64,000 nucleotides of DNA, taken from assembly GCA_963697205.1 (NCBI GenBank), contig CAVONB010000010.1:372001-436000 (forward strand). Reading direction: 5' to 3'. Below, one piece after another: positions 56,508 through 64,000 of the stretch. How positions within the stretch are numbered: position 1 is the stretch's first letter; each line of letters starts with the position of its first letter. The position numbers were made by a program, and so were the translations under genes. This stretch comes from CAVONB01 sp963697205. Its GTDB lineage: Bacteria; Pseudomonadota; Alphaproteobacteria; Rhizobiales; Hyphomicrobiaceae. Below the pieces are notes generated by a model that saw only the letters and a list, made by a program, of their open reading frames with translations, was not told where the DNA came from and ran no database searches.

Positions 56508-57914
56508 ATGTTGCCTGCACCTTTGCTGCGACGAAGCTGGCTTTGCCTTATGGAGCACAACTTCGATGTTCATTTTGGTTCAAGAGAGATCTGGGGATCG
56601 CGCATCCCGTTTGGTTTGAATGATGTCGATCGACGTCAACACGTCCTCATTCTTGGCCAAAGCGGCACCGGTAAATCGACCCTCGCGCGCAACATCCTCG
56701 CTCAGGATATTACAGCTGGCCGCGGCTGCGCTGTCATCGATCCTCACGGGGATCTCGCCGCTGAGTTGTTGGACTGTGTTCCCCCAAACCGCCGTGACGA
56801 TGTCGTCTTGCTTGATGTTTCAGATACCGACTGGCCCGTCGGTTTCAACCCCTTCTATCGCGTGTCGATCGATGAGCGTCCCCTGGTCGCCCGTAACTTC
56901 GTCGCCAGCCTCAAACACATCTGGGCCGACAGTTGGGGGCCACGCCTCGAGTACATCCTTTTCAATACCATCGCTGCCATCCTTGATGCGCCCGACGAGC
57001 TTCGGCCGTCCATTACCTCAATCCCTTTAGTGCTCGTGCATACCGACTACCGACACAAGGTGTTGCGCTCGGTCACGGATCCGCGCGTACGTTCGTTTTT
57101 TATCGATGAGTTCGACACCTGGGGGGAGCGGCAACTGACCGAAAGCCTTGGCCCGGTGCAGAACAAGATCGGTCAGCTGCTCGCTAACCCGTTCTTGCGT
57201 AACATCCTTGGTCAGTGGAAACCCGCCATCGATCCGGCGCGCATCATCGCCAACCAGCAGATCTTCATCGTCAACTTGGCCAAGGGTCAGATCGGCGAGG
57301 CCGATGCCAACCTGCTCGGCTCTCTCCTCTTCTCTGCCTTTCAGCAAGCGGCCATGCGTCGCTCGGCGTTGCCCGAGCGCGAGCGCACCACCTTTCACTT
57401 CCTGATTGATGAGTTCCACAACCTGACCACCGACGCTTTCGCCTCGGCTCTATCGGAACTGCGCAAGTACGGCCTGGCGATTTATGCCGCCGCGCAGTAC
57501 CTTGACCAGGTGTCTGATGACGTACGAGCGGCGCTCTTTGGCAACGTCGGCAGCATCATCGCCTTCCGCGTGTCTGCCGATGACGCCGATCACCTGGCGC
57601 ACGAGATCGGTGACTTTCCCGTCGACACCTTTCGGGATCTGGCCCGCGGCGAGGTGTGTGCCCGCCTGCTTCGCGACGGCCAACCCACGCAAGCGTTTCT
57701 TGGCTCGACGTCGCTGCCGCCCCCGCCTTCGTTCAACCGTACCGCCCAAATCGTGCGTTACTGCCATCAACGGTACGCCAAGCCGCGCGCTGTCGTTGAA
57801 AACAACATCGCCCGATCGCTTAAAAACGCCATGCAACCCAAGGAGCTCGGCCCGGCGCCGGCGTTGATCTCTACCCCCACCCCTGCCCGCTTGGGTCTAG
57901 CCCTCATGCCATAA
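56508..57914 (+). CDS. VirD4/TraG-type coupling ATPase
   Basis: 468 residues. FGLNDVDRRQHVLILGQSGT with Walker A (GQSGTGKST, about 51-59), CAVIDPHGDLAAELL, and Walker B FLIDEFHNLTTD (about 298-309), then GLAIYAAAQYLDQVSDDVRA. These are hallmarks of T4SS-type DNA-transfer ATPases (TraM-recognition/TrwB-like). No N-terminal membrane span, so it is a soluble variant. It is followed after seven bases by the second replication-relaxation gene. AAGG lies nine bases before ATG 56508; ATG 56550 is an alternative. Confidence 0.87.
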   Translation: MLPAPLLRRSWLCLMEHNFDVHFGSREIWGSRIPFGLNDVDRRQHVLILGQSGTGKSTLARNILAQDITAGRGCAVIDPHGDLAAELLDCVPPNRRDDVVLLDVSDTDWPVGFNPFYRVSIDERPLVARNFVASLKHIWADSWGPRLEYILFNTIAAILDAPDELRPSITSIPLVLVHTDYRHKVLRSVTDPRVRSFFIDEFDTWGERQLTESLGPVQNKIGQLLANPFLRNILGQWKPAIDPARIIANQQIFIVNLAKGQIGEADANLLGSLLFSAFQQAAMRRSALPERERTTFHFLIDEFHNLTTDAFASALSELRKYGLAIYAAAQYLDQVSDDVRAALFGNVGSIIAFRVSADDADHLAHEIGDFPVDTFRDLARGEVCARLLRDGQPTQAFLGSTSLPPPPSFNRTAQIVRYCHQRYAKPRAVVENNIARSLKNAMQPKELGPAPALISTPTPARLGLALMP

Positions 57915-57921
57915 TGGCTGC

Positions 57922-58887
57922 ATGACCGTTGTCCGTCCGCGCAAATACCAACGCCTCGAGACGCCACCACCGTTCAAACTCGAGCCCGATGACATCGCGC
58001 TCGTGTCCGAGATCTGCCGCCGTGAAATTGTTGATACCAACCAGCTGCAAAAGATCTTCGCGCATCGCTCTCCGCAAAAGATCATGCGGCGGTGTCGTCA
58101 CTTGTTTGACCACGGCTACATCGCCCGCCCGGCGGCGCAAGAAGAGCTCCACCGCAAGGTGCCGGGCAGCCGTCCCATCATCCTGACCGCTGATCGCCGT
58201 GGCGTGGCGCTGCATCGCCAACACGCGACCGACCGCGTGCGCAATCCTAAGTGGACACAGGATCGCGATCGTCTGTCTTGGAGCTACATGCAAGAGCGCT
58301 ACACCACCACAGACACAACGCTTGCCTACGAGCTCTCTGCCCGACAGAACGCGCTGCCGTTTCAGCGTGCGCACGAGCTGATTGCGACCTTCGCGCCGGC
58401 GCCCGTGCGCGCGAGCACGTCACCACTCAAGTTTTCAACCGAAGTCGCCTGGGGACGCCGTCGGCATTACATCGCGCTCGAACCCGATGATTTCTTTGCG
58501 CTTGCTGACGACGAGTTCCTCCTGCTCGAAAGCGATGAAGGCACCGAAACAATCTGCCCGGGTACGCGTGTGCGTAGCTCGCTCAAGTTTTTCTTCACCA
58601 CGTCCTTACTGCTCAAGTACCTCGCCTACGCCAGTTCTTTCCGCGCGCGCGTGCACTGCGATCACTTCGGTATCCCGCACTTCCGCGTGCTCACAACCAC
58701 CACGACACCAGATCGCGTCGAGCAAATCATTGCTCGCTGTGCTCCGTTCTTTGAAGATAACGCCGCCGGCGTCAATCCCGGTCTCTTCCTGTTCACCGAT
58801 CGGCAGACCCTGGCTGCCCATGACAACAACCCGCTGGCGGTGCCCCATCGCACCTTGGCCGGCAAGGAGGTGTACCTGGGGCGGTGA
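57922..58887 (+). CDS. Replication-relaxation family protein, copy 2
   Basis: 321 residues. N-terminal winged helix (LEPDDIALVSEICRREIVDT and HRSPQKIMRRCRHLFDHGYI) and a C-terminal alpha/beta domain (FFTTSLLLKYLAYASSF, FGIPHFRVLTTT). It shares domain order with copy 1 (47979-48941) but is distant in sequence. Its pairing with a coupling ATPase suggests the two proteins act together on DNA. A 14-bp repeat begins five bases after its stop. Confidence 0.75.
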   Translation: MTVVRPRKYQRLETPPPFKLEPDDIALVSEICRREIVDTNQLQKIFAHRSPQKIMRRCRHLFDHGYIARPAAQEELHRKVPGSRPIILTADRRGVALHRQHATDRVRNPKWTQDRDRLSWSYMQERYTTTDTTLAYELSARQNALPFQRAHELIATFAPAPVRASTSPLKFSTEVAWGRRRHYIALEPDDFFALADDEFLLLESDEGTETICPGTRVRSSLKFFFTTSLLLKYLAYASSFRARVHCDHFGIPHFRVLTTTTTPDRVEQIIARCAPFFEDNAAGVNPGLFLFTDRQTLAAHDNNPLAVPHRTLAGKEVYLGR

Positions 58888-58891
58888 TACT

Positions 58892-60025
58892 TTGTAGTGT
58901 TAACTGCGGGTCACTGACTGGGGTGCACGCAGTTCCCCGGTCTCTCGCATCTGCGCCTGCAGCGCTTTAAGGGTGGCGAGCGGATAGCGATCCCGCATCA
59001 AGAAGGCGACTTCGCGCAAATCGCGACCTTCTCTCATCATTTTCCTGATCACAGCGAGCTCTACTTCAAGCCCGTTCTCGGCTACGTAGGCCTCGAGCGC
59101 TGTGAGCAAACCTGTATCCTTCTTTGTCATGAGCCCAGTGTATCACGATCTTTTTTGATGCGCTTTGTCGACTGCCTCCTCTTTTTTGTAGTGTTAACTG
59201 GTGCCGTCCATCCGCCGCGTGAGTGGTGCTTCAGGATATGATCAGCGGCGCGCTTGGCTTCGTTGATGGCCCACGCCACGTCCGTTACTGAGTTTTCCAG
59301 CCGCTCTCGGTAGGCTGCGAGATACACTTGGGCGCTGCGCGTATCCTCGACTTCGATCCCTAACCGTCGCGCGACGATGTTTGCTCCGATCTCGGCCACC
59401 AACTCCTCTCTGGCGTAATCTTGATCGTCCCGAAAGCCTCGTACTCGCCGCCGGCCGAGGTCTTTCATCGTTGCGTGCACGAGTTCGTGCAACAGATCCA
59501 GGGCTGCCCTTCGCCCGGCTGTCGCCTGGTTTCCTTGGTATAGCCGGCGATCTGGGATCGATATGCGGTGGTGTTTGATGCTGTATACCGGGCAATTGTT
59601 TGCCCCGGGCATCGGCCACATCTGCGTCACCATCGCGACACCCATGCGCAGCCCTAAGTCCCACACTTCGGTATCGCTTTGCGGCACGCTCTTGGTCGGT
59701 TGTTTGTTCCAGTTGTAGGCCGGCGTCCATCCGTCGACGCTGCGCCCGCTGAGGAGCGTGAGAATGTACTCGCCTTCGCCTTCCAGGCGCAGCTCGCTGG
59801 GTTCCGACTTCGATGCTTTCTTCTTTTTTGTAGTGTTAACTGGCGCCGGCAACCCGGCTTCATCCTTGCCGAGCGGCCCGACGTAGCGGCTTTCCGTCTT
59901 GATCTTGTCGCCCTCGCGCCAAGTGCGCTGCCGATAGATGTACCGGTGGCCCTTGATCGTCTTGATGACGGTGTACCAATCCACGCCGGATGCCTTCGTC
60001 CTGGGTGCTGGTTGTAGTGTTAACT
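58892..60025. repeat. Four copies of a 14-bp repeat, TTGTAGTGTTAACT
   Basis: Perfect copies start at 58892, 59186, 59828 and 60012. They lie in different reading frames of the minus-strand genes: copy 1 provides the TAA stop of the 76-residue protein, copies 2 and 3 encode VNTT within the zincin gene, and copy 4 encodes LTLQ. Conservation across frames shows that the DNA, not the peptide, is kept. Each copy sits between distinct protein modules. Confidence 0.9.
58900..59130 (-). CDS. Small helical protein of unknown function
   Basis: 76 residues (MTKKDTGLLTALEAYVAENG...), helical, with AFLMRDRYPLATLKALQAQM. Its ATG overlaps the zincin gene's TGA (ATGA), so it is coupled to it. Its own TAA is formed by a copy of the 14-bp repeat. 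No family recognised. Confidence 0.65.
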   Translation of the reverse strand: MTKKDTGLLTALEAYVAENGLEVELAVIRKMMREGRDLREVAFLMRDRYPLATLKALQAQMRETGELRAPQSVTRS

Positions 60026-60047
60026 CTTCCGGCCTCCTCGGCAACAA
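59127..60047 (-). CDS. ArdC-like zincin metallopeptidase
   Basis: 306 residues in the open frame. An N-terminal module (about 20-65: VIKTIKGHRYIYRQRTWREG then ESRYVGP) is joined through PVNTTKKKK to a zincin domain with ALDLLHELVHATMKD (HExxH, about 187-191) and, further on, REELVAEIGANI with the third ligand Glu. This is the pattern of ArdC-type antirestriction/zincin plasmid proteins. The start is uncertain: TTG 60047 opens the frame, but AGGAGG near 60033-60038 lies within it, so translation may begin further on. A strong minus-strand terminator lies just upstream. Confidence 0.72.
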   Translation of the reverse strand: MLPRRPEELTLQPAPRTKASGVDWYTVIKTIKGHRYIYRQRTWREGDKIKTESRYVGPLGKDEAGLPAPVNTTKKKKASKSEPSELRLEGEGEYILTLLSGRSVDGWTPAYNWNKQPTKSVPQSDTEVWDLGLRMGVAMVTQMWPMPGANNCPVYSIKHHRISIPDRRLYQGNQATAGRRAALDLLHELVHATMKDLGRRRVRGFRDDQDYAREELVAEIGANIVARRLGIEVEDTRSAQVYLAAYRERLENSVTDVAWAINEAKRAADHILKHHSRGGWTAPVNTTKKRRQSTKRIKKDRDTLGS

Positions 60048-60073
60048 AAAAGGACGACCCGGGGGTCGTCCTT
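60048..60073 (-). terminator. Strong intrinsic terminator
   Basis: AAGGACGACCC and GGGTCGTCCTT form an 11-base-pair perfect stem followed, on the minus strand, by TTTTTT. It ends the truncated gene at 60103-60257 and insulates the zincin gene from it. Confidence 0.88.
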
Positions 60074-60102
60074 GCGGCTGGTGTCATCGTCGACCCGGCG
60101 GC

Positions 60103-60257
60103 TTACTTCGACAGCACCTGTTGCTGCACGCCCTGCAGCAAGGCAATGGCATCACCGACGTCTCGACCACTCAGTTGGTGCGTCTTCTGCCAGGTGTCGT
60201 CCTTGTCCTTGTAGCTGCTTTCGAGCGTGATCGAGTAGAAGACGCGCGTGTCGCCGC
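60103..60257 (-). pseudogene. 3' fragment of a plasmid-type small protein gene
   Basis: The minus strand reads DTRVFYSITLESSYKDKDDT then WQKTHQLSGRDVGDAIALLQ to TAA at 60103-60105, like the C-terminus of small conserved proteins often encoded next to zincin/ArdC or single-strand-binding genes on plasmids. Upstream of about 60260 the coding pattern stops, so the gene lost its 5' end at the junction with the transposon remnants. Confidence 0.6.
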
Positions 60258-60261
60258 GCTG

Positions 60262-60960
60262 GCACTACTGTTCTGCACGCAGCGGTCCAGACGCCACACA
60301 CGGCGGATGTTCGCGCTCGTCGGAACGGCGGTTGTTGGCGGCAGATCGGTGGACTTGCGTTGCATGGTGAATGCCGACATCGACGGCTTCAGCATAGACC
60401 GCGTCCGATGCGCCGTCAGGCCCAGGTTGTGTTGGCTGGCCTCGCACCAGCGCGCTGCATCGTCAGCTGGCAGAAAACCCAGTGGCGCCGGTAGCTGTGC
60501 AGAAGATGCGGCGGCAGCGAGCGGCGAAGTCGAAGCAGCCCGTCACCTCGGCGAGGCTCGATCCGCAACGTCAAACAGCTTGAGTCGGCCGTGGTCGCCG
60601 ACCGTCGGCCCCAGTTCCGACAGGACGATCGGTTACCAGCCGTACCGCCGCACGCGGCGACGCAGCCAGCGCAACGCGCTGGGCAAGGTCACTTCAGAAC
60701 CGTGGAGCGTATCAGCAGCAGCCTCCATACTTCGAGCCGACTGGCGCTTCAGCAGCGACGGCATCATGCTCGTCACAGCAGCCCAGGCAGTCTCGCAGCA
60801 AGAAAATCCGGCAATAGGCTGAATGTACGGTGACCCTCGGGACAGTACCACCGCGCAATACGCACCCTGCGGCGTTACGCGCGGCGTAACTGCCATGACG
60901 GGCGAATGAGCAGGCGTCCGCCGGATGCAGCGGACAAGCAAGAAGACGACTCCCGCCACT
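60262..60960 (-). pseudogene. Decayed zinc-ribbon transposon-associated gene (DUF6431-like)
   Basis: In several minus-strand frames recognisable pieces appear in order: HGSYA (about 60895), CPEGHRTFSLLPDFLAARLP (about 60790-60850), then ARSMEAAADTLHGSEVTLPS and ALRWLRRRVRRYG (about 60640-60730). This matches a zinc-ribbon protein family found with insertion sequences. Many frame changes show that it is dead. Further downstream the frame is obscured. Confidence 0.4.
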
Positions 60961-61089
60961 CTGGCCGGCGACGTACGCCGCCGCAGTCGACTGTGTCCGC
61001 AACGGAATTTGCAACGCCGACTCCTACACGTCGGTTACCTTCGACCTATAAGGAAGGATTATGCCTGAGTTCGAACGCCGAGGTAACTT

Positions 61090-61357
61090 GCGTCGGAAAC
61101 ACGCCAGCATGGCGTTAGACTAACGTGGCCAGCCTGTGGCTCCACATAAATCGGCACTCCAGATAATGATCCGAGCACCCGATGCGCGTGATCGGGTTGT
61201 CGGCGACAGACCTTGTTGTAAGCCGCATAGCCATCGGTCTGCAGCACGGCTCTCGAAACCGTCGAGCAGGTGCTGAAGGCACCTCCTCGCCGCGCGAGGC
61301 ATCGTACTCGAACAGCGCGCCGACTGCCCGGCGGCCTGCTGCGCACGCAGCTGCTTA
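61090..61357 (-). pseudogene. IS66 tnpC (large transposase) remnant
   Basis: Minus-strand pieces GALFEYDASRGEEVPSA and RAVLQTDGYAAYNKV, in different frames, are from the catalytic region of an IS66 transposase (the D in LQTDGYAAY is one DDE residue). It is cut at about 61357 by the IS21-type element. Confidence 0.7.
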
Positions 61358-61547
61358 GTTTTCACCCCTATAGAGCCATTTCGGTTTCACCGTAAAGGAG
61401 CCAGTGAGATTTCACTGTAATGGAGCCACTTTGTTTTCGCGCTAATGGAGCCACCCCAGCGGAGGGTTCGGTAGCGTAGTGATCTGATTTCGGGCTCGGA
61501 CGTTCTGTTAAACCGGGTACGCTCGCGTTTTTCCGCGGGGGGTATCC

Positions 61548-63086
61548 ATGGCAAACAGGAGGTTCGAGATGTTTGAGTTTCGTCATATTCTGGTGCGCAT
61601 GCGTCTGGGGGATTCCGACCGAGCGCTCGCCAAGGCCGGTCTGATCGGCCGGCCCAAGGCCAAAGCGCTGCGGACGGTCGCGCTGGAGCGGGGTTGGCTG
61701 GATCCCGCGCATCCCCTGCCGGACGATGCGGTACTGGCACAAGTCGTTGGTACCGCACGGTCCGCGGTATCCGCGCAATCGCGTGTAGAGCCGTATCGCG
61801 ATACCGTGACCGGCTGGGCCGAGCAGGGGATCCAGAGCAAGACCATCTACCAGGCGCTGGTGCGCAATCACGCCTTCGGTGGCAGCTACTCTTCGGTCTA
61901 CCGTTTCGTTCGCGCCCTCAAGCTCGATGCACCCAAGGCGACGATGCACCTGGACTTTGCGCCGGGCGAGGCGGCCCAGGTCGATTTTGGTGCCGGGCCG
62001 GTGTTGGTGGATCTGCGCACGGGAGAGGAGATCAAGACCTGGTTCTTCCTCATGACCCTGTGCTGGAGCCGGCATCAGTATGCCGAACTGATTCTCAATC
62101 AGAAGGTGGATACCTGGCTGGCCTGCCACCGGCATGCCTTTGAATGGTTCGGGGGTGTGGTCAGCCGGGTCATCATCGATAACGCCAAGTGCGCGATTAC
62201 CCGGGCCTGTACCCGGGATCCCGAGGTCCAACGCGCCTACGCCGAGTGCGCTGAGGGCTACGGCTTCAAAATCGATGCCTGCCCACCCCGGGATCCGCAG
62301 AAAAAGGGCCGGGTGGAATCGGGGGTCAAATACATCAAGCGCAACTTCCTGCCCCTGCGCAGCTTCCGGGATCTGACGGACGCCAACCGACAACTGCACG
62401 ACTGGATACTCGATGAAGCGGGCAATCGCATCCATGGTTCCACCCATGAAAAACCGCTGACCCGCTTTGCCGCCGAAAAACCCTTGCTGCAACCGCTACC
62501 GGAGCATCCGCCGGAGGCGGCCATCTGGGCCAAGGTCAAGGTCCATCGCGATGCCCATGTGCAGTTCGAGAAGGCGCTTTACTCCGTTCCCTTCCGCCTG
62601 ATGGGGCAAAGCCTGTGGCTCAAGGCGACCGCGGTCACCGTGCGCATCTATCGCGACCATGAACTGATTGCGGTTCATCCCCGGTTGGCCCGGCCCGGTA
62701 CCCGCGCCACCGCCGATGACCACCTGCCGCCGGAGGCCCTGGCCTGGAAGATGCGGGATCCCACGTGGTGCCTCACCCAATCCAGCCAGATCGGTGTCGC
62801 CTGCCATACCCTGATCCAACGCCTGTTCTCCGATCGGGTCCTGGACAATCTGCGCGCCGCCCAGGGCATCGTCGGACTCAAGAAAAAGTATGGCGCTGCC
62901 CGCCTGGAGGCCGCCTGCCAACGGGCCCTGGATTACGACAACCCCCGCTATCGCACTGTGAAAACCATCCTCGAAAGAGGCCTCGATCAACACCCGGCAT
63001 CCGAGCAGGCCTTCGACGCCCTGGCAGACAGCTATACCGGCCAGGGCCGCTTCTGCCGCAACACCCACCACTTACTGAAACACTAA
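61548..63086 (+). CDS. istA: IS21 transposase IstA
   Basis: 512 residues. An N-terminal HTH region is followed by the DDE/RNase H core: DFAPGEAAQVDFGAGPVLVD (first Asp), GVVSRVIIDNAKCAI (second Asp) and KKGRVESGVKYIKRNFLPLR (Glu). The C-terminal beta-barrel domain (AKVKVHRDAHVQFEKALYSV) and a basic tail follow. All catalytic residues are present. The codon use and lower GC differ from the chromosome, which suggests recent arrival from another host. Confidence 0.94.
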   Translation: MANRRFEMFEFRHILVRMRLGDSDRALAKAGLIGRPKAKALRTVALERGWLDPAHPLPDDAVLAQVVGTARSAVSAQSRVEPYRDTVTGWAEQGIQSKTIYQALVRNHAFGGSYSSVYRFVRALKLDAPKATMHLDFAPGEAAQVDFGAGPVLVDLRTGEEIKTWFFLMTLCWSRHQYAELILNQKVDTWLACHRHAFEWFGGVVSRVIIDNAKCAITRACTRDPEVQRAYAECAEGYGFKIDACPPRDPQKKGRVESGVKYIKRNFLPLRSFRDLTDANRQLHDWILDEAGNRIHGSTHEKPLTRFAAEKPLLQPLPEHPPEAAIWAKVKVHRDAHVQFEKALYSVPFRLMGQSLWLKATAVTVRIYRDHELIAVHPRLARPGTRATADDHLPPEALAWKMRDPTWCLTQSSQIGVACHTLIQRLFSDRVLDNLRAAQGIVGLKKKYGAARLEAACQRALDYDNPRYRTVKTILERGLDQHPASEQAFDALADSYTGQGRFCRNTHHLLKH

Positions 63087-63101
63087 ACAGGAGAACTCGC
63101 C

Positions 63102-63872
63102 ATGAACCCCATGCCCGAACTCGCCCCCATGCTCAAACAGCTCCGCCTCTCCGGTATCCTCGATTCCCTGGAGGTCCGTAACAAACAGGCCATTGACAAG
63201 AAAATGGCCTATCCCGAGTTCCTCGCCCTGCTGATCGCTGATGAGGTCGCACGACGCGACCAGAAACGCTTTACCACCCGCTTGCGCCGGGCGTCTTTCC
63301 GTTCCCACAAAACCCTCGATCAGTTCGACTTCAACTTCAATCCCAACATCAACTCGGCCCTTCTCCATGAACTGATCACCGGCCGCTTTATCGAAGAAAA
63401 AGTCGCCGTACTGATCGCCGGTCCCTGTGGTACCGGCAAGAGCCACATCGCCCAGGCCATCGGCCACGCCGCCGTTCGCCAGGGCCACGATGTGCTGTTC
63501 ACCTCTCAGTCACAGCTCCTGGGCAGCCTGCATGCCGCCAGGGCCACCGACTCCTTTGAGCGCAAGTTCCTGAATCTGGCGCGCGTACCGGTGCTGATCA
63601 TCGACGACTTCGGACTCAAACCGCTGCGTCCACCTCATGATGAGGACTTCCATGACCTGGTTGCCGAACGCTATGAGCGCAGTGCCACCGTCATTACCAG
63701 CAACCTTGACTTCGGGGAATGGGGCGATGCCTTCCCCAACCAGCTGCTCGGCGCTGCTACCCTGGATCGACTCCGGCATGGCGCTTACCGCGTCGTCCTC
63801 GACGGCAAAAGCTATCGTTCACCCAAGCCCATGGAGAAGCCGCTTGAAAACAACCCAAAAGTGAGAAAATAA
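63102..63872 (+). CDS. istB: IS21 helper ATPase IstB
   Basis: 256 residues. AAA+ ATPase with Walker A GPCGTGKSH (about 107-115), Walker B VLIIDDFGLKPL, and TVITSNLDFGEWGDAFP. It regulates and activates IstA at the target. AGGAGA precedes the start region 15 bases after istA. Confidence 0.94.
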   Translation: MNPMPELAPMLKQLRLSGILDSLEVRNKQAIDKKMAYPEFLALLIADEVARRDQKRFTTRLRRASFRSHKTLDQFDFNFNPNINSALLHELITGRFIEEKVAVLIAGPCGTGKSHIAQAIGHAAVRQGHDVLFTSQSQLLGSLHAARATDSFERKFLNLARVPVLIIDDFGLKPLRPPHDEDFHDLVAERYERSATVITSNLDFGEWGDAFPNQLLGAATLDRLRHGAYRVVLDGKSYRSPKPMEKPLENNPKVRK

Positions 63873-64000
63873 TACCCTCGTCCAAGCCCGAAAATCAGCA
63901 CTTCAAAGTGGCTCCATTAAGCCGAAAACGGGTGGCTCCTTTAGGGTGAAAAATGACACCCCACAGCGGGATGAACGCAAAACGCCGCTCCGGTAGATGA

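Larger units (their letters stand above)
61358..63958 (+). mobile_element. IS21-family element with istA and istB
   Basis: The ends carry related inverted motifs. The left side has TTTTCACCCCTATAGAGCCA and the right side, on the other strand, TTTTTCACCCTAAAGGAGCC; both continue with further GGAGCCA repeats (left about 61398-61455, right about 63908-63945), the multiple terminal transposase sites typical of IS21. The left terminus seems to lack the outermost TGTCA seen at the right, so the exact left border is uncertain. Two intact genes lie inside. Confidence 0.85.

Noticed and set aside
58900..60047. Repeats as a protein-level repeat (VNTT)
   Set aside because: Only two of the four copies are read as VNTT; the others fall in other frames, so the repeat is a DNA feature.

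Overview
The window reads as alphaproteobacterial chromosome (very GC-rich, Rhizobiales/Rhodospirillales-like gene content) that passes, just after a tRNA-Lys gene at 39790-39864, into mobile DNA. This assignment rests on gene style only; no marker gene for taxonomy is present.

Region 1 (1-7363): the 3' end of a D-2-hydroxyacid/formate dehydrogenase, a TPP riboswitch and thiC (with a +1 frameshift), then an IS91-type element made of a tyrosine recombinase and a Y2 HUH transposase, followed by a small cupin, an amino-acid-synthesis-family protein and an ArsC/YffB-like reductase.

Region 2 (7932-20396): a two-partner secretion locus on the minus strand. A TpsB/ShlB-type pore precedes a 2632-residue TpsA filamentous haemagglutinin-like exoprotein with about 13 MBG/YDG-type repeats and a small secreted protein. 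A LuxR-type regulator with an alpha/beta-hydrolase-like C-terminal domain is divergent from it, and a gapped inverted repeat lies in the shared intergenic region.

Region 3 (20406-39676): ordinary chromosomal genes. They include a universal stress protein, a cytochrome c, small secreted proteins, a GNAT acetyltransferase, a glyoxalase-like protein, a Tat-exported phosphatase/sulfatase-like protein coupled to a membrane protein, and a RutA-like flavin monooxygenase. A catabolic-looking run follows (zinc dehydrogenase, acyl-CoA dehydrogenase, ThDP enzyme, FAH hydrolase), with a lytic transglycosylase inside it, then a HlyD/FtsX/ATPase export operon and a large hydrolase-membrane-coiled-coil-Pro-rich repeat protein. 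Several reading frames are broken by what look like single extra bases.

Region 4 (39865-60260): a plasmid- or ICE-like element. It carries a Rep_3-type initiator with five iterons and a DnaA box, a CHC2/TOPRIM primase, two separate pairs of a conjugation-type P-loop ATPase plus a replication-relaxation-family protein, an ArdC-like zincin, and a compact operon encoding a ubiquitin-like protein, an E2-like protein, a JAB/JAMM peptidase and an E1/ThiF enzyme. The latter resembles the PRTRC plasmid system and is the most interesting part of the window. It is tightly overlapped with small proteins and with the first ATPase/replication-relaxation pair. Four copies of a perfect 14-bp repeat separate the modules of the zincin region. 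An IS cluster (IS66 remnant, istB split by an IS5-like element) sits between the origin and the primase.

Region 5 (60260-64000): decayed transposon genes (zinc-ribbon protein remnant, IS66 remnant) and a complete IS21-family element with istA and istB, whose base composition differs from what precedes it. The right end of the integrated element is not visible.
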